DNA from: Globomyces pollinis-pini
Lineage: Eukaryota > Chytridiomycota > Chytridiomycetes > Rhizophydiales > Globomycetaceae
NCBI GenBank assembly: GCA_025399215.1
Contig: MU621116.1
Coordinates: 44,119-108,118, forward strand
Direction of reading: 5' to 3'
Length of the DNA: 64,000 nucleotides
Shown here: piece after piece, positions 21,934-33,413 of the stretch
How the letters are laid out: each line of letters opens with the position of its first letter
How positions within the stretch are numbered: position 1 is the stretch's first letter
Notes under the pieces: model-generated
Databases searched by the model: none
What the model was told of the DNA's origin: nothing
What the model saw: only the letters and a program-made list of their open reading frames with translations
Made by a program: the position numbers and the translations under genes

Positions 21934-22983
21934 ATGAGCAAAAAAGAAAGAGAGAAGTTAACAATACTAGATAAGAAGAAACGGAAATCATTCTTGGTAC
22001 CAAATCCTATTACAAAGAAAGGTATGTAGTCCACTTCATGTATGTAAATTCTCAACTGTTTTCTTTACCCATTATTTTCTAAACATTCTCAGATGGAGTA
22101 ATTGAATTGATTTTAACCCCTGAAATTTGGGAAGGATTACAAACTTGCAATACACAAGAAGCTGAGATTACGTATCTGACTTTTATATTAACACTAAGTT
22201 ATTTGGCTGACAAATTTCACTTCACGAAATGGAAAGAGGACCTGTTTAAATCCATTCAATTAACCATGTATCATGACTATTACAGGTTTGAAGTATTGTT
22301 TGGTAATATCAATAGATTTACCTATGACCAAAAGTTTAGTCAAAGCGAGGCTGCAATATTCTTCCAATTAATGAAGGCAACCTTGGATAAATGGTCGGGT
22401 ATTGTTAACAGTTGCTCACATAAAGAATCAAGTTACCGTATAAACACTGCTTTACACGATTTCAGAAAGATGATATTAAGCTTTGTAAATCATGATGAAA
22501 CTGATCAACCACTAATCTCACTGGAAAAATGTGGAAAGATTGTAGAATATGTGACCAAAACGTATATTTGTGATATTCTTTAATCTTTTCTAGAGTCTTT
22601 CAACATTTTCAGTTGTATCAGTTTGTTTTTACCAAAGACCAACAAATCAATCTAGTTGCTTGTCAAAAGAAATTAGAATTGCCGATTGCTTTTGAACCCT
22701 TGACAGAGGCTAAATTTGCACCTACAATTGCTGAAATTGAAGCAGTAGCAATCATAGAAAAAGAAAATTGGGACTATTTTAATTCTAGCCTTGGTAAACT
22801 ACTACGTGTACCTAAGTCATAGATATCTTTGAAGCTTTAAGCCCCGTGGAAGTAAAACAAATTACATACGATATTGTCGTGACTATGTTTGAAGGTATAC
22901 AGAAAGAATGTGAAAGATTGGTTGGGGAACATCGCCAAAAGGTTGCAGTAACGAATTCTAAAAATGTAAATAATCAAAAATGA
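21934..22983 (+). CDS. CFAP119/CCDC189-like flagellar protein
   Basis: Exons 21934-22021, 22093-22569, 22596-22793 and 22823-22983 (introns 71, 26 and 29 nt) encode 307 residues. A basic N-terminus is followed by a helical body and the segment FFQHFQLYQFVFTKDQQ, which resembles the Y-[FI]-x-x-[FH]-x-L-Y-x-x-[FV] block I recall from the CCDC189/C16orf93 (CFAP119) family of cilium-associated proteins; the C-terminus is a helical stretch. The assignment rests on motif memory and on the neighbouring SPAG6, so it is moderately sure. It is convergent with SPAG6. Confidence 0.6.
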
Positions 22984-23142
22984 CCAAGTAACAAATAAAC
23001 GCTTGTTCGGTATATTATTTATTCATTTGATCAAAGAAACTATCATTAAATCATCATCAAAGAAATTTTAACTTATTTATTTTCAAATAACAAAGAAAAC
23101 GAATATTCTAATCCAATAAAACAGAAAGTCTTTAGATACACT

Positions 23143-24959
23143 CTAAGCTGGAATCGTTTGAGACAATGCCACTTGTCCCTCGATAGGTGGGGCAACCTGT
23201 GGGATGTTATTAGCTTTTGCTTTAGATCCATTATTAAAATCTTGCATTCGACTATATTCATCAATCTAAAAATTAGAATAAATCAAATATACCTTCTCCA
23301 ACAAGGTTGCGGAATATCCAGGTGAAAAGTATCGGACAATCTCTTCAGGATAACATTCATTTATAGTTCTTATTGCTTCACCTAGTTTTGTTCCTGTTAA
23401 CCCATTATTGTCACTGTATGAATTCGAAATATCTTGAACTCTTTGAAGTCCACCACAAGTAACGAAAGTTCTTCTGGCAGTAACATCATGAGGTAAAATT
23501 TTAGCGAACTGAGCAACAACATATTTAAGGATCGTAGCTGGAGTGGTCAGTTGCAACAATGGCTCTAAAGCCTCTAATTGCAATGTCTTTTCGAGTACAC
23601 ATTTGATTGCTCGTTTTGTCTTCGTTTTGAGATCAGCACCTGCTTCTTCATTATCATCTGGTGTGTTTGTCAACACCTTCAATAATTTTGGAAGAACTGC
23701 ATTTTCAGCCAATGTTTTAGCATGATCAGGAGAATGTCGACCGATTTGCCCTAATGACCAAGCACATGCAGCCTAAATTTAGTCGACTACGGTATGATAC
23801 CTTAATATGCTCCTCTGATTCTGATTCTAACGCTCTAGCAAGTGGTGGTACACCTTTGGCTACAATAACTGATAAAGCTAATGTTTCTGAAAAGGCAGCG
23901 ATGTATCCCAATGTCATCACACCAGGTAACCTAGTTGATCCAACAGAATCATTAACATAATCTACAACTGCAGCTACACCACCAGAATTTACGATCAATT
24001 GTGCTAACTAGACAAGTTAATTATACAAGAATTACTTCTGGTGTATGTTTAGCAATTTCACATATCAAAGTTGCTGCATTCTTTCGAACATTTATATCGT
24101 CATCTTTTAAACATGTTAATACATTCGGGAAAATGTCCCCATCAACAACAGTCTCTGCTAAATCAATAGTGTGTTTGGCTATCTGGGACAATGCTGAGCA
24201 GACTTGTCTTCTCAGCTTTGCATCTGGATTGGATAAGAGCGGAGCAATGAACGAGATTGTGTTTGCATCAACTACAGATTGGGCCAACTAGAGAGGTTAG
24301 AATAAAACTATTACTTCTGGTGAATGTTTTGCGATATCACTTAAAGCAGACGCTGCGATTCTTCGCAATGACAGTTCTGGCTCTTGAACACAAAGAACTA
24401 GCAGAGGAACTACACCAGCATCAACAACTGCTTGTGATAGTTCTCCATTGTGTCGGGCAATATATCCCAATGCCCATGATGCAGACTCCTTAACACCTGG
24501 ATCAAATTCTTCCAGACATCCGACAAGCGCTGTTAGCGCTCCTGAATCAACCACAGATTGTGATAACTCTGCAGAATGCTTTGCCACTGCGCGTAAGACA
24601 AATGCTGCAGCTTTCTTATAAAATCTCTATAAAAAATAAGACAAAAAATGAATTACATTTTGTTCGCTTAAAGAGAAGACTAATTGAGGTAGAATATCAG
24701 ATTCTACAACTGCAACTGCCAATTCTTCATTGTAATTTGCAAGTCTTCCTAATGCCAAAGCAGCTGCTTGCTGAATTGCAGGAACAGTATCCAGCAATAG
24801 TGGTCGAAGTAGCGATAAAACTCCAGCTGTTTGTAATGCTTCGATGTTGCTTTCGCGTGACGCTAAATCAGCAATTGTTTGAACAAATAGTAATCTTTCC
24901 TTTTGATACTTTTCAAAAACTGACAAAACCACTCTTGTAGTTGACACGGTTGTTGCCAT
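23143..24959 (-). CDS. SPAG6: SPAG6/PF16 axonemal central-pair protein
   Basis: Six exons (24959-24657, 24626-24315, 24287-24036, 24007-23801, 23772-23293, 23265-23143) with introns of 30, 27, 28, 28 and 27 nt encode 558 residues. The protein is a chain of armadillo repeats; several contain the hallmark AVVD or SVVD followed by an aliphatic stretch, with ASALSDIAKHSPE and ALSQIAKHTID blocks, and the C-terminal part has TFVTCGGLQRVQ and YPEEIVRYFSPGYS, as in SPAG6 and Chlamydomonas PF16. This protein stabilises the C1 microtubule of the central pair, so the organism most likely makes motile flagella. Four of the five introns follow a repeat boundary in phase 0. Confidence 0.96.
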
Positions 24960-25107
24960 TTGCTTTCAATGGGTTTTGGAAAGTTCAAAAATTCGATGAT
25001 AAGATGACATCACCACAGTGACAATCGTGAATGTCAACGCCACTTGACAACATTAGACTATTACACTACAAAATACAACATAAATGAATTTTATTTTAGT
25101 AAAAAGA

Positions 25108-28100
25108 TCAGTGCGCTTGTGCCAACTCTGAAAAATATCCAAGTAGCTCATCCTAAGAAATAATTAAGAACTGAACATATTACCATCGTGAAATCAAGTC
25201 TTATTGAAATTTCTGGATAGCATTTGGCAATCAATTCTTCATATTTCCTTAATTGCCGTGTAAATTCTTCTTGTATTCCACGCCAGATGACTTGCAGCAA
25301 TCCAACTTCCTCTGAGAAATGTTTATCAACCCGCTTGTAAAGTGCTTCCAATCCTTTCTTGATCTATAATGGTTATAATTTGGTTAAATAGGATTACCTC
25401 TTTTCCAGGATATTTCTTGATAACATCTTTGAGTGCGTTTTTACTGAATTGTACATGAAATGATACTTCGTCTGCAGGTCCAGTCTTCAGCAAACCTTCC
25501 ACACCTTCAAAAAATTCCTAATATTATTTTTCATGCTTCAAACCAATAGCTTCCCAAGAGGTTTTCTAATCACCACCTTGCAATAGGAGTCCAAGTTGTG
25601 ATCGTATAGTGCTTTAGCTTGTTTGACGAACATGTCCAAGCCCGGAACTTTTCTAACACGCACTTCAGAGTGGAAATGATGCATGTTTTCAACATTCATG
25701 ATATGAACATTAAGGAATTCGTCAGAGGTACTTTTCGTATCTCCATCAAATTGCTGCACTTCGGCTTCCAAACATTCGAAAATGGTCTTGATTAGTTTTT
25801 CATAAGCCTTATCGACTTGCTTCCTAGTCATTCCATCCCAATTCGACAACATTCGTTCCATTCTGTCAACAAATCTCTAACAATCAAATACAAATATAAT
25901 TACTGGAAACACTCTGATAAATGGAAGAATGCCAGTTCTTTTCTTAGACTCTACCCGGGTCTCTTCAATAGCTTTAATTTGGTCCGCGACGAATTTTTCA
26001 AACACCACACTCACTTTTCGTAATAAAGCCTCTAATAAACTAATTGAGAAAGAATTGGAAGTTTTTTGAAACTCTTTTAAATGATATTCAATATGAACCA
26101 TCATTCCAACTGCATAAGATGCTTCATGTTTCACGACGTCATCCACCACTTGTTGAAGCATATCTCTACAATATGAAAAAACAGATTCCATAAGTTCTCT
26201 ATGGTCAACCATAATTAAATTACCTGATCTGTTTCTCTGCTTTTGGATCTTTGAAGGCTGGTCTTGACTGTGATAGATTCATTTGCCAATTCTGAATGAT
26301 TTGTTCTTCATCTAAATTTTCCTCTTTATCTTTGAGAGTTGTATCTACATTTGACTTTAACAGAGCAAAGAAATCCGTCATGAAATTCTGTTCACGAACC
26401 AATATGGCCATAATTTTGAGTAATGCATGACCTAAAGCTTCGTCTGGTGTCATTCTTTGATCATCTTCACCAAAACTAGAGTTGGATTCATTTCTTTTGA
26501 GTTGACCGGGTTTCGATGAAGTATCATCGTCATCATCATCATTTACTATACCAGTCATATTCTTTAATTTTTTCACTCTCCAGTTTTCAAATTTATGTTT
26601 AATTCCACCTGTTGTTTTGTCAGTTACTGCAATAGCTGTTTTGAATGCGGTGGTAGCTGCAGATGATACAGTCATATGCCCCAGTCCAAGGAACAGATAA
26701 TCTTTTTCTTCAACACTTGGCTTTTTGATATGCAAAGTTTTCAACATTTCCAAAAAGTCTGAAATTTCTTTTTTATATGTTCTTGATATTTCTTTCACAT
26801 ATGACTGCTAATCAGGTATAGAATCTTTACCATTTGCAAATCTAAATGCTTTCTTGAATCTGTCTCTTTCAACCACAGTAACAATTTTTTAAATTTGTAT
26901 AATCTTAGCTCCATGTTTTCATGGCCAAAAAGTTTAAGGGCATTTCGTTGTGAAACTCTGTTTTTGTCATTTAGATATATTTCTGCCTACAATGAATATC
27001 AATACTGTAACAGGCATTACTTGATTATTGAAAAAGCCAGTGAGGAAGTTATAAAGTCTACTGGCAAATTCTACATTATGACCTTGAAGTAACGATATTC
27101 GTTCATTAACGGCTGCCATAGCACCCAACTCTATCGTATTTACTTCAAACTCTTGTTACCGTCATTTTTCCTATTCTGTTTAATTATAAGTTTTTATACC
27201 ATTTAATAACTGACATTATTTTTTCAACCGCTTTCTCACATTCACGTAATCCATCAGGTGAATCCAATGGTTCATTTTTTAATACTTCTAGTATATATGC
27301 AGGGACTCTTAAACTGGCTAGAAAAGATTCAAGCTCCCGTAACAGTTCTTTTTGGTTGTGGATAATTACTTGCATTCCTTTATTTTGTGCTTCGATTTGA
27401 TGGACATCTTTCCCCATTTTCTAAAATAATCAATGAAGGTTTTTAGATACTTCAAGAAGCCCTGTATAATGTCCCAGCCAGTTTTCAATTTGTAGTAGTT
27501 CACCCAATGATTTTTCAATGTGCTCTCCTACCACTGCAGCTTGGGACTCACTTTGTATGATACAGTGAACATTTGCCTATAATTGTTATTCGATGGAAAC
27601 GTACAGACTCTAGCGCTTGTAGTTCTGTTATCAGTCGGGCTTCCAGGGCCGATGCGTCTCCACTAGCATTCCAGTTAAAATCTGCTAAAATTTCATCCAA
27701 GTCAATTGTAGGTAAATCAACATCAATATGCGCGTTCAACTGAAGATCACTTGCATGTGATTCTATATCACTCATATTGGAAGACTTGCCATCCTCCTCT
27801 TCTGCATCTTTAGTTTCTTGAGCTAGTGATTCTGCATTAATGGCATTCATCTGATCTACAAATTATCAAATCATTAAGAGCAAGAACCTTTCACCATTTC
27901 TTCATCAAAATTCAACATCTTTGGTAATTTTTTAATATATTTTTCTGAAAACTGGCTATGAATATCAATTATGAATTACTTTTAAGAGAGTGTACGTGAA
28001 TTCCACTTTTTTGGCTATGTTTTCGAAATGCCAAGCATATGGTTTTGCTATGATGATATTTAATAAACAGTCCGACTATAGTTAGAAATTATCAACATCT

Positions 28101-28473
28101 ACATCTCCATTTTCCAATGATTTGACTTCCTCTAACGTATAACTTTTGGTGATACTGAAGCTATTTTCTCCATTTTGTTTCACCTTGATGAGTCTAATTT
28201 TGGTTTTTTTGACTATCGTTAATCTGCTAGTAAAATACCAGTCAAGCATATGATTCGCATTTTACCAGATTTATTTTCATCCTCATCATCATCTTCTTTA
28301 AACTTGAATAATTCTCGCATCCCTCCTTTTCCATTGTCGATTCCTTTACCTCCTTCAATTACTCGAGAGTGACATAAAACTCTTTCGGAATCAAAATTGG
28401 TTGATTTTCCTGGGAATAGTGAATTGTTCAGTAGTTGCCGAAGTTGCTTATCTTCCTCTTTCAAATATGCCAT
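25108..28473 (-). CDS. SEC3: Exocyst subunit SEC3 (EXOC1)
   Basis: A large intron-rich gene; the start is best placed at ATG 28473 (MAYLKEEDKQLRQLL), though open frame continues upstream. Introns I could place include 28213-28238, 28076-28102, 27952-27979, 27856-27887, 27577-27604 and 27421-27450 (26-32 nt); more lie downstream and the join near 27120-27215 is unresolved. The N-terminal part resembles the Sec3 PH-like membrane-binding region, then come coiled segments and a helical C-terminal half ending KKYPGKE, IKKGLEALYKRVDKHF, VIWRGIQEEFTRQ and DELLGYFSELAQAH, all typical of Sec3. It marks exocytic sites and binds phosphoinositides and Rho GTPases with the other exocyst subunits. Confidence 0.9.
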
Positions 28474-28983
28474 CGCGTCAAAGAAATTTTGTTGATTGAT
28501 AATCTCACATATCGTTCTTTCCAAGACAACAAAGATTAATTAACATATTTATAGACTATGAGTACAAATCAAATCTGACAGGACTCAATAGGTTGTTAAA
28601 TAAATAATCATCCACTTTTTACACTCCTCATTTATCTCAATCAATCACAGCATTCGCAGATACCATTCACATATCTTCCAAAGCGAACTATTATCTAAAT
28701 TGGTACGTAAAATCGATGTCATTCAGTACTGAATTAAGTAGGTGGCGGAAATAATTGCGATTATCTGATTGTGGAGTTGACTAGTATGTATCATATAAAA
28801 GGTAGAGGTTGAAGTTTGAAGATGCTAATGTTCGGAAAATATTGTTAAATCTGGTAGAGTTTGATGAAAGACGTTTATCTTCTAGCATAGTGGCCAAGAT
28901 CACTTCTGCCTCAAGAGAGGATGAGAATGTGAAATGTATAGTTTATTAACTATCATCTTTACAATGTATACATTAAATATGAT
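28474..28983. other. Spacer upstream of SEC3
   Basis: The first 51 nt continue the SEC3 frame without an ATG (possible upstream exon). The rest is AT-rich with no supported gene. Confidence 0.45.
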
Positions 28984-29655
28984 TTAACAAATTGGAACAC
29001 AATTCTTTGATCCCAGGTGAACTTTCAAGTGTTCCTTTCGATTGAATCGTTTTGTACAGATAGAACAGATAAATTTTCTATCACCAGATTTATGAGTGAC
29101 TTGATGACGGATCAGATCATGTTTTCTAGCAAACTTCTTATCACAACCTTCCACACCACATTCGTGTGCTCTTCGTTGTTCATGGGCAGCAATGACGTGC
29201 ATTTTTAAACTGTAATTTCTTGTATATACTAAATATTAGATTTCGTAAAAAGGAATACCTTTATCACAACCGTCATATGTGCAGTGCCATTTACGTTTTT
29301 CTTTGTTTGATGGTGTTGGAGAAGATGTGTAGTCAACAAGAGGAAGAATATGAGTGTCAGTGGAAGGAAATATTAAGGAATTCGAATCGGCAATGAATTG
29401 GCTGATAGTGTAGGGAGATTGAGCTGATTCGAAATTATAGTCTAAGTATGGGACTTGAGGATAGTCGAAGGGAGAAATGAAAGAATGAGCAGGAGTCTGT
29501 TGAGGAGTGTGAGGAAGACACGGTAAATCCAAAGTGACTGGTAAATGACAGATAGAGTGATTTAGTTGAGGAGAACTATGAGAGGACATTGTAGGAGAGA
29601 GTAAATGAGGAGTTGAGTCAGTGTTGAATAGTTGTTCCAGCCAGTTATCCTGCAT
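28984..29655 (-). CDS. C2H2 zinc-finger regulator, family member I (divergent)
   Basis: Exons 29655-29259 and 29228-28984 over a 30-nt phase-1 intron encode 213 residues. The N-terminal region (starting MQDNWLEQLFN) is Ser/Pro/His-rich and its equivalent of the core motif is eroded (SQFIADSN). Three fingers close the protein: CTYDGCDK plus YTRNYSLKMH, then CGVEGCDKKFARKHDLIRH, then a C2HC finger NRKEHLKVH ending SKNC. An extended KSGDRK linker separates fingers 2 and 3. An upstream in-frame start at 29796 would add a hydrophobic stretch and is less likely. Probable transcription factor related to A-H. Confidence 0.8.
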
Positions 29656-30102
29656 ATAAAAAGATCTAGTGAAGGCATAAGACAATACTGTTTGGTATTT
29701 ATTGACATTGAACAGCACAGCTAGCACAGCTGCCAACACATAACTTAAGGATGTATTAGACCCCGAACTCGACAGAAGAGGAATGAGTGGCACCAATGCC
29801 TGTGCCGTCCGAGACAGTCAATCACAACACAGCTTTGAGCTGTTGTACCCTGGCCCTTTCTCGTGTTGGCCGTTATCTCTCTAATTCTAATTGTTTATGA
29901 AATCATCTGTTTAATGTCTCTCGAGCTGCTGTGTACAATATTGTAAAACATTTTTTTTGGTTTACGTGTTGAATTCGTGCACATCCTTAGTCTATTCAGT
30001 TTCTCTATTTCTTTCATTCAATCTCATTGATTTAGTCTCTATGATTTTATTTTGTGTTTCTAATTCAACTAGTTCTCCTTTAATGAGCACATTTTCATTT
30101 CT
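29656..30102. other. Spacer upstream of member I
   Basis: No gene is supported. A TATA-like ATAAATA on the minus strand about 45 nt upstream of 29655 may serve member I. Confidence 0.45.
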
Positions 30103-30389
30103 ATGGAAAAACTACCACCTGTAAGTAATAGTTAGCTTGTAACTAGTTATCCCCAGTCTTGCTCATCTGTAACAATACAGCAATGACTAGTTATTTTTCC
30201 TGAAATGTTCATCTCTTTTGATGTTTTAATCATGTTGGTGTTACTTAGGGTGTTCAAAGAAATGTAAAACTCCCTTTGAATGTTTCATATCCTCATGTAC
30301 CTGATTTCACCACTTCACTCTTGAAATCCATAAACTGCATCTCTTTCTTGGAAGAAAGTGCTGAGATGTACTTGTATGGTTGTATGTGA
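30103..30389 (+). CDS. Tentative small gene (52 residues)
   Basis: A six-codon exon (30103-30120) ends at GTAAGT, and a 141-nt open exon (30249-30389) follows an AG in phase 0, giving a 52-residue protein with a plausible composition (starts MEKLPPG). The 128-nt intron is long for this genome and a competing 26-nt intron is possible, so the model is weak. No family is recognised, and the protein may continue through further exons toward 30530. Confidence 0.25.
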
Positions 30390-30853
30390 GCTTGGTTGTT
30401 GGTGAAGTATGAATGAATGAATGAATGTACTTGTTTAAAACTTGCAACCAGCCAGCCACCAAGACAAGTACTGGCATACTCTTCTGCATTAGCTATTGAT
30501 ACAAATATGATCTTGTTATAGTTCAACAGCTGTCACGGATGTAGATCATTTAGTTGTTAATTACAATATTCAAGGAAACCATTGATACAAGTCAAACCTC
30601 AATATTTAAATAAGCATGAGAACATGTGATCCTACATAGCAAATGAAATTAAGCCAAATGCACAGTGATAAATGGATGTGTAGAAAGTATTAGTGGCAGT
30701 CGGATTTTGGATCTAGTGGATCTAGTATGTACGTGCAGCTACTATAATTTCTAATATATGAAATACATAAAGTTAAACAATGTTTAATGTTGTAATTCAA
30801 AAACATTGAGAATCAATCTGTAACTAAATTCTCACTTCAAAACAAGTTGTAAA
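30390..30853. other. Spacer with an AATG microsatellite
   Basis: Five AATG-type units lie at about 30410-30427. A coding-like plus-strand stretch occurs at about 30445-30520 (possible extra exon of the tentative gene). No other feature is seen. Confidence 0.4.
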
Positions 30854-32215
30854 ATGATTGGACAACTATTCAGACCAAACACATTCGACTTTAATGAATT
30901 TAAGCCAAAAATTTCTAAATCAAATGTAAAAGATCTTATTGATCCAGTAAAGGATCCTTCGAAAGTAAATGACACTAAAAATTCAAGTATTCAGCTGCAA
31001 ATGAGATTTGTAATCAATGGAAGTTGGAACAATATTATTCTGAACAATAACGATGGTATCATAGACCAATTGGTTGGTAGAGCGGTATCAACTATAGGTG
31101 ATCAAGTTATCGATGTGATGGATAAATTATTGTTGATTCTGGAAACTCAGTTTGTGATTTTAAACCCATTATCTCAACAATTGACTTGGAAAAAAGGAGT
31201 TCCATTTATTAGACCGAATTCTACATTCAATTCGTTTCAATTTCTATTTAGCACCACCAATTCCATCAAAAATGTGATATCCCTACTGGAAGGAGGTACT
31301 AAACTCAATATTTCAACGAGCAATTTGAACAAAATAGTGAAAGAAGAAGATGACGAGTTCTCTGATGATGAATCTATTGTGGCAGAAATGTTTGGATTAA
31401 ATTTAAACAGTACAGTAGATGACATATCTCAAACAACGACTACTATGAATGATGATAGTAGCAACTTCATATATTGGAATGAGATTCACTCAGGGCTGGA
31501 ATGTAATGAAATTGATGATGAACTTCAAAATGAATTTGCCTTTCAAAGTGTTGATAAGGACTGTTTCTTGGAATGGGCTGCAACTCAAATTATTCATGAC
31601 GATTACTATTTATCTGATACGATAGACTCTTTTTCTGATGTGGATTTCAACCACCTTCTTGATGATGATTGGACACCAACACCAACTAATAGACTCAATT
31701 ATCAGCGCCAAGTACATCACAGTTCAGATTCCACACAAAATGAAGAAGACTCTGATTTTGACTCCGTAACAACCACTGATGATACCCTCACTCAGTCTCA
31801 ATTTGGCCAGTCAATAATGTTGAAAAATGAGCATATTGAATATCAAGATGTGTTGAAGAGTATTGATCATTCCTCAGAACAGATGGAAATGTATCAAATG
31901 CATAAAAACCAACCCATGAAATTGTATAACAATAACCCAGTGTCTCAATTGGAAGATATGATGACCAGTATAGAATTAGACAATACGCCAATATCTCGAC
32001 CATTAGCTAAATCGCTCCAATCCAAGCAGACGTCTACTGTTTTCGTTATGGAGACACCAATTAAGGCAAAATCAAAGTGCTTTGAAGCAGCATTTATACC
32101 AAGTACACAGCAAGATAACGATGAGGACATCATAGCATATGAGACACCAGTCAAGACAAAACTATCGAGATACCCAATTTCCAACACATCTATTGCATCA
32201 ACCCAATACAAATAA
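30854..32215 (+). CDS. Acidic protein of unknown function
   Basis: 453 residues, apparently without introns. Residues about 45-145 look folded (mixed aliphatic and polar, ending in KNVISLLEGGTKLNIS). The rest is acidic and Asp/Ser/Asn-rich, with EEDDEFSDDES. Two late copies of ETP(I/V)K-A/T-K suggest short repeated kinase or binding motifs. No signal peptide or membrane segment is visible. I do not recognise the family; its composition would fit a nuclear or scaffold protein (inference). Confidence 0.75.
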   Translation: MIGQLFRPNTFDFNEFKPKISKSNVKDLIDPVKDPSKVNDTKNSSIQLQMRFVINGSWNNIILNNNDGIIDQLVGRAVSTIGDQVIDVMDKLLLILETQFVILNPLSQQLTWKKGVPFIRPNSTFNSFQFLFSTTNSIKNVISLLEGGTKLNISTSNLNKIVKEEDDEFSDDESIVAEMFGLNLNSTVDDISQTTTTMNDDSSNFIYWNEIHSGLECNEIDDELQNEFAFQSVDKDCFLEWAATQIIHDDYYLSDTIDSFSDVDFNHLLDDDWTPTPTNRLNYQRQVHHSSDSTQNEEDSDFDSVTTTDDTLTQSQFGQSIMLKNEHIEYQDVLKSIDHSSEQMEMYQMHKNQPMKLYNNNPVSQLEDMMTSIELDNTPISRPLAKSLQSKQTSTVFVMETPIKAKSKCFEAAFIPSTQQDNDEDIIAYETPVKTKLSRYPISNTSIASTQYK

Positions 32216-32264
32216 AAAAACCACATATTTGAAATTGAAATAGGGAATTAATCATAAAGTTGTA

Positions 32265-33215
32265 TTAATTAAATGCAGTGGTAAATTTCTTTGCTTCGGC
32301 AGTACCAGCACCAGCAAACCCAGATCCTTCAATTACCAAATCAACCACATCCTTTTCTTTACATTTAATATCACAACAAGGGCATTTTTTAGCTTTGATG
32401 AACTTTCCAATACATTTTTTACAAATGGCATCTCCACAAGGTTTCAAAACTATTCGTTAATTGTTTAATTTGTACTTGAAATTGAAACACCCAATATAAA
32501 TGACTTTAAACAAACGGGACAAGATGTAGTGGTGGTTGTTCCACTTGTATGCTGTTTGAATTTGACTGCAACTAGTTTTTTGAAACTGGAAAGATTAAAG
32601 TTGAGTGATCGTACCTGATTGCATGTGGATTTTTTCCTGCTGTACATTGTGGTGTTGATTTAGAAACTTTTAATTGTTCAGCTTGTGTCTCTTGTTTCAA
32701 TTCTGGCTATATGTAAACAAAATATTTTATAGTACGACAAAATAATGGGGTACCCAACTTTTCGTTGAACTTTCTGCTTTCTCCATTGTCACCATCTTTG
32801 TCTCTTGATGAATAAAGTTTTCTAGTTTCTTTTCTTCCTCCAACCTCGCCAATTTTTGTTCTTCAGTCTATAAATTAATCTCTCTTTTGGAGAATATTAC
32901 TTCTACTGAAGCATTGTGAGTATTCACCACTCTAGTTTCATTGTCAATATCCTTTTTTTGTTGCAAAATACTCTCATAGATACATTCCTAGAAATTGGTT
33001 AGAGTTGCAATGTAAATCACTCTGCAATAAAGATGTCCTTCTGGGCATATCACTGGTGATCTTGCAGTTTGTAAACATAATGAACAACAATCAAATGGTT
33101 TTTGTGAATCCCTTCCTAATCGTTGTGATTTTGTTCCGTATACTCCTTTTAGTTTATCTTTTTCAGCACTGGTAAAGAACCCAAGTGCAGTGTTGTTTTT
33201 GGAATGTCTAGTCAT
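32265..33215 (-). CDS. NOSIP: NOSIP-type U-box/RING protein
   Basis: Six exons (33215-33021, 32987-32901, 32867-32754, 32706-32615, 32585-32476, 32449-32265) over introns of 33, 33, 47, 29 and 26 nt encode 260 residues. The protein starts MTRHSKNNT, has DCCSLCLQTARSPVICPEGH (the split N-terminal U-box/RING half), a coiled linker, then a C-terminal CPVCLKSF and KPCGDAICKKC zinc-binding half and a GTGFAGA-like end. This matches nitric oxide synthase-interacting protein, a spliceosome-associated E3 ligase conserved in eukaryotes. It probably acts in the nucleus as a ubiquitin ligase on the late spliceosome (family knowledge). Confidence 0.88.
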
Positions 33216-33413
33216 ATGTGTAAGGTGTGGAAAAAGAGTGTAAGAAAATCCAATGAAATGAAATTCAATGGGAATCCAAATTTGAAAAGAAATGGAATTG
33301 AACAAGAGATATTATGAAAAGTCTTACTGGTCCAAAGACTTGATGGAATCTCATTAAACGTCACTTATTCTTTTACTTTAAATTTGTAAATATCATCAAA
33401 ATCATTTATTAGA

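Noticed and set aside
24001..24940. Several plus-strand frames of 78-126 codons
   Set aside because: Antisense shadows of SPAG6 armadillo repeats.
28082..28102. A 21-nt reading of the second SEC3 intron
   Set aside because: A 27-nt intron with a GTAGAT donor (28076-28102) fits the donor consensus better and keeps the same phase.
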